A stretch of 9,802 nucleotides of DNA from UBA6901 sp035256085 (GTDB taxonomy: Bacteria; Pseudomonadota; Gammaproteobacteria; Acidiferrobacterales; UBA6901). Made by a program: the position numbers and the translations under genes. Location: positions 1-9,802 of the forward strand of contig DATEYP010000124.1 in NCBI GenBank assembly GCA_035256085.1, written 5' to 3'. This document shows, in pieces, positions 5,767-9,802 of this stretch. Every line of letters starts with the position of its first letter. Position 1 is the stretch's first letter. Under the pieces are notes generated by a model. That model was not told the DNA's origin. It did no database searches and saw only the letters and a list, made by a program, of their open reading frames with translations.

Positions 5767-5846
5767 TGTGGCCCGCGTCACCGACTGCGTGATGGCGTCA
5801 CGGGGTTGAGGTTGCAAAAAAGAGATTCACCGGCCGGGCAGCGCGC

Positions 5847-6557
5847 TTAGCGGGTCGCGGTCTGCGTCTCGGCAAGTCGCGCCTGCAAACGACGGGAAAC
5901 CGTCTCCACCACCTCGGTCAGGCTCAAGGTGGAGCAGTCCAGTATCCAGGCGTCGTCGGCGGGTTTCAGCGGAGACACCGAACGTCCGGTATCGCGCGCA
6001 TCGCGATGGCGAATCTCACCCAAAATCAAACCTAGGTTAGCATTGAATCCCTTTTCCTTCAACTGTTTATAGCGTCTTTCCGCGCGCACCTCGGGGCTTG
6101 CCGTCAGGAATATCTTAAGAAGCGCGTCCGGAAACACGGTGGTTCCCATGTCCCGGCCATCCGTGATCAAGCCCGGATTCTGGCGGAAATCCCGTTGTTT
6201 TTGCAGGAGCGTGGTACGAACTGCGAGCAGGACCGCGACCCGCGAGGCGAGCTCGCCGGTGGTCTCGGTGCGCAGTTCGTTGCTGACATCCTTGCCATCG
6301 ACCGTCACTTGCGCCGGGCTGCCGTCCGCCTGCGGGACGAAGGTAATCTTGAGCGTTTCTGCCAGCCGGCACAGGGCCGGCTCGTCATCGAGACTTATCC
6401 CACAGCGCTGGGCCATCAACCCCAATACCCGGTACAGCGCCCCGCTGTCGAGATAATGCCAACCGAGACGGGCGGCAAGCAGCTGGCTCACCGTGCCCTT
6501 GCCCGACCCACCGGGGCCGTCGATGGTCACCACCGGGATTTTCCTGGATGATTTCAT
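5847..6557 (-). CDS. cmk: Cytidylate kinase
   Basis: Cmk phosphorylates CMP and dCMP to the diphosphates using ATP, in the cytoplasm. The 236-residue length is close to the usual 225-230. Seen are the P-loop GPGGSGKGT (residues 14-22), YLDSGALYR at 35-43 for CMP binding, GRDMGTTVFP at 134-143, the lid with RRYKQL near 161 and RDARDTGRSVSPLKPADDA at 185-203. I chose ATG 6557 because a longer frame to 6611 would translate the inverted repeat at 6571-6654. Its SD is weak. The gene lies between aroA and rpsA; 127 bases separate it from rpsA. Confidence 0.96.
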   Translation of the reverse strand: MKSSRKIPVVTIDGPGGSGKGTVSQLLAARLGWHYLDSGALYRVLGLMAQRCGISLDDEPALCRLAETLKITFVPQADGSPAQVTVDGKDVSNELRTETTGELASRVAVLLAVRTTLLQKQRDFRQNPGLITDGRDMGTTVFPDALLKIFLTASPEVRAERRYKQLKEKGFNANLGLILGEIRHRDARDTGRSVSPLKPADDAWILDCSTLSLTEVVETVSRRLQARLAETQTATR

Positions 6558-6570
6558 AAATACTGCTTTA

Positions 6571-6654
6571 GCCGCAGATGAACACAGATGAACGCAGATA
6601 AGTACAATCAACGGATTGTTTAGAGTTGCTTTTCAATCTGTGTTCATCTGCGGC
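6571..6654. repeat. 19-bp inverted repeat with nested hairpin between aroA and cmk
   Basis: The arm 6571-6589 (GCCGCAGATGAACACAGAT) is the exact complement of 6636-6654, and pairing can continue outward across one unpaired base. The left arm runs on into a second AGATGAAC unit (6587-6594). The 46-nt interior contains a 6-bp hairpin (6604-6609 with 6614-6619, loop AACG). The right arm ends six bases from the aroA stop. In the minus-strand transcript the whole structure would fold in the aroA-cmk gap. I recall similar GATGAAC(A/G)CAGAT words as interspersed repeats in many environmental genomes, which was not checked. Confidence 0.8.
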
Positions 6655-6660
6655 AAAGAA

Positions 6661-7965
6661 TCATACATGCATTACTTCGACCGCCAGGCCGGCGCGTTTC
6701 GCCAGCTCGACGAAGCCCGGGAACGACGTCGCCACATTCTTGCAATCGTGGATCGTGACCGGGGCACTGGCGCGCAGCGCACTCATGGCGAACGCCATGG
6801 CAACGCGATGATCGCCACGGCTGTCCACGTCCCCGCCGCTAAGCTTGCCGCCCTGGATGACAATGCCATCCGGTGTCTCCTCCACGTCGATGCCGAGACG
6901 CTTCAGACCCGCGGCCATCACGGCGATGCGGTCGGATTCCTTGACGCGCAACTCGTGCGCGCCGGTCAGCACGGTTTCACCCTGCGCGCAGGCCGCGGCG
7001 ATAAAGAGCGCCGGGAACTCGTCGATCGCCAGTGGCACCTGATCCTCGGGGATGGGGATGCCTTTGAGCTTGCTGCCACGGATGCGCAAGTCCGCTACCG
7101 GCTCGCCGCCCACCTCGCGCGCATTCTCGATGGCAAGATCCGCGCCCATGAGTTTGAGGATATTGATCACGCCGATACGGGTCGGGTTGATACCGACATG
7201 TTCGAGCAGCAGCTCCGAACCTTCACTGATGGCCGCGCCGACCAGAAAGAACGCGGTCGAAGAGATATCCGCCGGCACATCAATGTCGCAGGCCGTGAGT
7301 TTCCCGCCGCCATGTACGCTTACACGCGCGCCCTCGACTCGCACGTCGTAACCGAAGCCGCGCAGCATGCGCTCGGTGTGATCGCGCGTCGGCGCCGGCT
7401 CGGTGACCACGGTCTCGCCCTCGGCGTACAGGCCGGCGAGCAGCAGCGACGATTTCACCTGCGCACTCGCCACCGGCATTTTATAGTCGATACCGTGCAG
7501 CTTCTGCCTGCCGTGAATGTGCAGCGGCGGGCGCCCACCTTCATTGGTGTCGATGCGCGCCCCCATCTGGCCGAGCGGTTCGGACACACGCTTCATCGGC
7601 CGCTTGCTCAAGGAATCGTCGCCGATCAGCACCGAATTGAACGCCTGCCCTGCGAGTATGCCGGCCATGAGGCGCATGGCGGTGCCGGAGTTGCCCATGT
7701 CGAGCGGCTGCGCCGGCGGACGCAGGCCGTGCAGACCGACGCCCTGGATAGTAAGTCGGCCTTGTTCCGGTCCCTTGGCCAGCACACCCATGGCGCGGAA
7801 CGCGGCAAGCGTACAAAGCACGTCTTCGCCTTCGAGCAGGCCGGTGACGTGGGTGATCCCCTCGGCCAGCGCGCCCAGCATCACCGAACGGTGTGAAATC
7901 GATTTGTCGCCGGCCACGCGCAGCCGGCCCTTCAGCCTGCCGCCCGGCGCGACATGATAATCCAT
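6661..7965 (-). CDS. aroA: 3-phosphoshikimate 1-carboxyvinyltransferase (EPSP synthase), class II motif set
   Basis: The enzyme joins shikimate 3-phosphate and phosphoenolpyruvate in the sixth step of the shikimate pathway. The 434-residue product has GDKSISHR at 19-26, GNSGTAMR at 91-98, SAQVK at 167-171, RDHTE at 194-198, NPTR at 260-263, IDEFP at 314-318 and RVKESDR at 340-346. The GDKS, SAQVK, RDHTE and NPTR set is that of class II enzymes. The tolerant CP4 enzyme has Ala where Gly94 stands here. ATG 7965 is preferred because MDYHVAPGG begins where homologues begin. Its SD is poor, and upstream in-frame GTG or TTG starts cannot be excluded. In Pseudomonas this domain is fused to TyrA; here repeats separate the two. 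Confidence 0.96.
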   Translation of the reverse strand: MDYHVAPGGRLKGRLRVAGDKSISHRSVMLGALAEGITHVTGLLEGEDVLCTLAAFRAMGVLAKGPEQGRLTIQGVGLHGLRPPAQPLDMGNSGTAMRLMAGILAGQAFNSVLIGDDSLSKRPMKRVSEPLGQMGARIDTNEGGRPPLHIHGRQKLHGIDYKMPVASAQVKSSLLLAGLYAEGETVVTEPAPTRDHTERMLRGFGYDVRVEGARVSVHGGGKLTACDIDVPADISSTAFFLVGAAISEGSELLLEHVGINPTRIGVINILKLMGADLAIENAREVGGEPVADLRIRGSKLKGIPIPEDQVPLAIDEFPALFIAAACAQGETVLTGAHELRVKESDRIAVMAAGLKRLGIDVEETPDGIVIQGGKLSGGDVDSRGDHRVAMAFAMSALRASAPVTIHDCKNVATSFPGFVELAKRAGLAVEVMHV

Positions 7966-8025
7966 GTTTTTTTCCGATGAACTCACGTCTTGCTTCAATT
8001 CTCTCTCATTCAATGAATAAATATC

Positions 8026-8051
8026 CCCTCTCCCCGCTTGCGGGGAGAGGG
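8026..8051. repeat. Pyrimidine/purine hairpin upstream of aroA
   Basis: An 11-bp stem pairs 8026-8036 (CCCTCTCCCCG) with 8041-8051 (CGGGGAGAGGG) around a CTTG loop. It lies about 60 bases upstream of the aroA start and would be part of a tyrA-aroA readthrough transcript. Confidence 0.75.
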
Positions 8052-8067
8052 TTGGTAATGTTGGGGG

Positions 8068-8128
8068 GGTGCGTCCCACGCACCAACAGTTCGCTCGCCC
8101 ATGGAACGGTGCGCAGAGCGCACCCTAC
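8068..8128. repeat. 61-bp twin-hairpin element, copy A
   Basis: Two 7-bp hairpins with 3-nt loops: GGTGCGT/ACGCACC (8068-8084) and GGTGCGC/GCGCACC (8109-8125), separated by a linker containing TCGCTCG. It matches 8313-8373 in the same orientation at 55 of 61 positions. Sequences like GTAGGGTGCGC with GCGCACC are, to my knowledge, frequent REP-like repeats in Gammaproteobacteria. Confidence 0.8.
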
Positions 8129-8136
8129 ATTATTAT

Positions 8137-8308
8137 TTACTGATCCGACCACCAAATAGTGCATACGGCCTTCCCCCTCTCCCTCAGGGAGAGGGTCGGG
8201 GTGAGGGGAGATAACCGTGAAATATCCCCTCATCCTGCCCTTCTCCCTGTGGGAGAAGGAACCCGGTAAATACCGCAAGTACGCACTATTTACCGTTCTG
8301 CTCAGTAA
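8137..8308. repeat. 172-bp element with split inverted ends
   Basis: The left end is TTACTGA, ten bases, then AAATAGTGCATAC (8137-8166). The right end is GTACGCACTATTT, ten bases, then TCAGTAA (8279-8308). The two ends are inverted repeats except for the ten-base inserts, which differ, and one base. The inside holds a tail-to-tail pair of hairpins and a 9-bp inverted repeat (8264-8272 with 8287-8295) overlapping the right end. A second copy in inverse orientation starts at the left window edge. No target duplication is evident. It carries no gene. Confidence 0.75.
8175..8259. repeat. Tail-to-tail pair of pyrimidine/purine hairpins
   Basis: CCCTCTCCC (8175-8183) pairs with GGGAGAGGG (8187-8195) around TCA. 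CCTTCTCCC (8239-8247) pairs with GGGAGAAGG (8251-8259) around TGT. The 43-nt spacer carries the two facing C-rich/G-rich tails. It is the inverse-orientation counterpart of 19-103, and the stem types are retained in each position. Confidence 0.8.
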
Positions 8309-8312
8309 CGAG

Positions 8313-8373
8313 GGTGCGTCCCACGCACCAACGGGTCGCTCGACTATGGAATGGTGCGCAGGGCGCACCCTAC
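8313..8373. repeat. 61-bp twin-hairpin element, copy B
   Basis: A direct repeat of 8068-8128 with six mismatches. Both hairpins remain perfect: 8313-8329 and 8354-8370. It ends five bases before the tyrA stop codon, so it forms the start of the tyrA 3' untranslated region. Copies A and B flank the 172-bp element on both sides. Confidence 0.8.
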
Positions 8374-8378
8374 CTTAC

Positions 8379-9248
8379 TTACTTCTGGTCATTCGTTACA
8401 AGGGCGTCGCGCGCCGCCTTGGCGTGCGCGAACAGTATTTGCAGCTTCGCGCCGTCTCCGGCGGCGACCGCCGCGATCAGGCCATCCAGCTCGATCCGAT
8501 ACTTTTTCAACATGTTCACAATCGCGTCGCGATTCGCGAGGCTGATGTCGCGCCACATCACCGGATCGCTCGAAGCGATACGCGTAAAGTCGCGGAAGCC
8601 GCCGGCCGCATAGGCAAAGATCTCGCGGCTGTCTTCGAGATGCGCCAGCATGTCCACAAGCGCGTAGGCCAACAGGTGCGGCAGATGGCTGGTGGCGGCC
8701 AGCACCGTGTCGTGGTGCTCGACGCTCATGCTCACCACTTCAGCTCCGGCGGCCTGCCACATGGCGCGCACCCGCGCCATGGCCTCGGCGCTGGTCTCCG
8801 GCAGCGGCGTCAGCACCACGCGCCGCCCGACAAACAGACTGGAAAAGGACGCTTCAACACCGGTGCGTTCGGTTCCGGCAATCGGATGCCCGGGTACAAA
8901 GCCGTTCAGCTTCTCACCCAATGCAGCACGCGCCGCCGCCACTATCGCGCTTTTCACGCTGCCGACATCCGTGACCACAGCATCCTTCGCCAGGTACGGT
9001 GCAATCGCGTCCAGAATTTCGGCCATGCTGCCGACCGGAGTGGCCAGCACCACCATGTCGGCATCGCGCACCGCCGCCGACAGCGAAGTCTCGATGCGAT
9101 CGACAACACCCAGTTCCACCGCGCGCTGCAAATTGGCCAGGCCACGGCCGTAGCCGATCACTTCGCGCACGTGCCCGGCATCGCGCAAGGCGCGCGCCAG
9201 CGAGCCGCCAATCAGGCCGACACCGATGAGGGCGAGTTTATTGATCAT
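8379..9248 (-). CDS. tyrA: Prephenate dehydrogenase (TyrA family)
   Basis: The enzyme oxidatively decarboxylates prephenate (or arogenate) for tyrosine synthesis. The 289-residue product has a Rossmann GVGLIGGS at 9-16, LATPVG at 68-73, TDVGSVK at 93-99, GHPIAGTE at 120-127 with catalytic-type His121, and HHDTVLAATSHLPH at 178-191. The end of beta strand 2 reads IGYGRG (31-36), without the acidic residue typical of NAD-specific forms, so NADP or mixed use is possible. There is no ACT domain and no fused chorismate mutase or AroA. ATG 9248 follows a clear AAGGAAG; the longer frame upstream is repeat DNA. A REP-like pair separates it from hisC and repeats separate it from aroA. Confidence 0.95.
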   Translation of the reverse strand: MINKLALIGVGLIGGSLARALRDAGHVREVIGYGRGLANLQRAVELGVVDRIETSLSAAVRDADMVVLATPVGSMAEILDAIAPYLAKDAVVTDVGSVKSAIVAAARAALGEKLNGFVPGHPIAGTERTGVEASFSSLFVGRRVVLTPLPETSAEAMARVRAMWQAAGAEVVSMSVEHHDTVLAATSHLPHLLAYALVDMLAHLEDSREIFAYAAGGFRDFTRIASSDPVMWRDISLANRDAIVNMLKKYRIELDGLIAAVAAGDGAKLQILFAHAKAARDALVTNDQK

Positions 9249-9257
9249 AATCTTCCT

Positions 9258-9370
9258 TGTAGGAGCGACCCTATGGTCGCGACCCTCTCCCCATCCCTCT
9301 CCCACAAGCGGGAGAGGGGGAGAAGGTGGAAAGCGACGATATGATTCGCGACCATAGGCTCGCTCCTACA
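9258..9370. repeat. Inverted pair of Pseudomonas-REP-like arms (BIME-like) between hisC and tyrA
   Basis: The arm 9258-9282 begins TGTAGGAGCGA and ends GGTCGCGA. Its complement at 9346-9370 differs at one of 25 positions. The left arm folds on itself (GCGACC 9265-9270 with GGTCGC 9275-9280). GTAGGAGCG...CGCGA is the well-known form of Pseudomonas REP sequences. Between the arms is a CCCTCTCCC/GGGAGAGGG hairpin (9295-9303 with 9310-9318). The right arm contains the hisC stop codon (9366-9368). The left arm ends at the base before the SD region of tyrA. Confidence 0.85.
9295..9318. repeat. Pyrimidine/purine hairpin inside the REP-like pair
   Basis: CCCTCTCCC (9295-9303) pairs with GGGAGAGGG (9310-9318) around a 6-nt loop. 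An extra CCCTCTCCCC just upstream (9283-9292) can also pair with the same purine arm. It is another member of the family seen at 19-103, 477-584, 843-863, 1181-1217, 8026-8051 and 8175-8259. Confidence 0.75.
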
Positions 9371-9802
9371 AAATCTTTTTCAGCGCATCCAGGAAGCGCT
9401 GATTCTCATCCGCCAGCCCAACGGTGACGCGCAGATGCCGCGGCATGCCGTAGTTCGCCACTGGCCGCACGATCACGCCGGCGCGCAGCAACTGCTCGTA
9501 CACGCGCCCGGCCTCGCCCACTTCGACACACACGAAATTGCCGACCGATGGAATGTAATCCAGGCCGAGCTGCTCGAAACCTTTTGCCAGTTGTCGCATG
9601 CCATCGGCGTTCACGCGCCGCGCCTTGTGCAGATGCGCGTCATCGCCGAGCGCGGCCAGTGCCGCCGCTTGGGCGATGCTGTTCACGTTGAACGGCTGGC
9701 GCACACGGTTGAGGATGTCGGCAACCGCCGGACTGGATACGCCATAGCCGACGCGCAGTCCGGCCAGACCGTAGATCTTGGAGAAGGTGCGCGCACAAAT
9801 GA
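9366..9802 (-). CDS. hisC: Histidinol-phosphate aminotransferase, C-terminal part
   Basis: This PLP enzyme transfers an amino group between glutamate and histidinol phosphate; family members also serve in aromatic amino acid synthesis. The window shows the last 144 residues of about 360. They open with the cofactor-lysine motif TFSKIYGLAGLRVGYG (Lys codon at 9777-9779). Next come RVRQPFNVNS and QAAALAALGD, and near the end VRPVANYGMPRHLRVTVG and ENQRFLDALKKIL. The start lies beyond base 9802. The stop TAG is formed inside a REP-like arm. Placement before tyrA supports the hisC2-type role next to aromatic genes known from pseudomonads, but the substrate cannot be decided here. Confidence 0.93.
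   Translation of the reverse strand, partial: ICARTFSKIYGLAGLRVGYGVSSPAVADILNRVRQPFNVNSIAQAAALAALGDDAHLHKARRVNADGMRQLAKGFEQLGLDYIPSVGNFVCVEVGEAGRVYEQLLRAGVIVRPVANYGMPRHLRVTVGLADENQRFLDALKKIL

Noticed and set aside
6616..7896. Plus-strand frame of 426 codons opposite aroA
   Set aside because: Antisense shadow of aroA, rich in His, Arg and Ala as expected from reversed codons, with no recognisable motif.
8217..9344. Plus-strand frame of 375 codons opposite tyrA
   Set aside because: Shadow of tyrA plus the flanking repeats; it begins and ends in repeat sequence.

Overview
The window is a stretch of gammaproteobacterial chromosome carrying nine protein genes, all on the minus strand. In transcription order (high to low coordinates) they are hisC (3' part only), tyrA, aroA, cmk, rpsA, ihfB, lapA, lapB and pyrF. 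This order is a conserved gammaproteobacterial neighbourhood. The LapA/LapB pair, the 559-residue six-domain ribosomal protein S1 and an IHF beta subunit all point to that class. TyrA and AroA are separate here, whereas Pseudomonas-type genomes fuse them. That, the high G+C coding sequence and the class II-type AroA suggest a non-enteric lineage, perhaps a Chromatiales-like or sulfur-oxidiser relative; this placement is inference.

Region by region: 1-1257 has no credible gene and is packed with repeats. 1258-3528 holds pyrF, lapB and lapA, a tight unit with a 4-base overlap and a 13-base gap. An intrinsic terminator at 3617-3653 separates lapAB-pyrF from ihfB. 3679-5719 holds ihfB and rpsA. 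5847-7965 holds cmk and aroA with an inverted repeat between them. 7966-8378 is a second nest of repeats, between aroA and tyrA. 8379-9248 is tyrA, 9249-9365 is a REP-like inverted pair, and 9366-9802 is the C-terminal part of hisC.

Functionally, hisC, tyrA and aroA belong to the shikimate, tyrosine and histidine pathways. Cmk and PyrF belong to pyrimidine nucleotide metabolism. RpsA and IhfB serve translation and nucleoid structure. LapA and LapB control lipopolysaccharide synthesis at the inner membrane.

The unusual content lies in the intergenic DNA. I see at least six repeat families: (i) about ten pyrimidine/purine hairpins whose stems covary and which form tail-to-tail pairs; (ii) a 172-bp element with split inverted ends, with a second copy at the left window edge; (iii) a 61-bp twin-hairpin element in two direct copies; (iv) an inverted pair of Pseudomonas-REP-like arms that supplies the hisC stop codon; (v) an 89-bp MITE with IS5-like ends and a CTAA target duplication; (vi) a modular element made of small palindromes that share a CATCCATG core but have different, self-complementary arms. 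There is also a near-perfect cruciform of 27 bp per arm. No tRNA, rRNA, CRISPR array or phage gene was seen.
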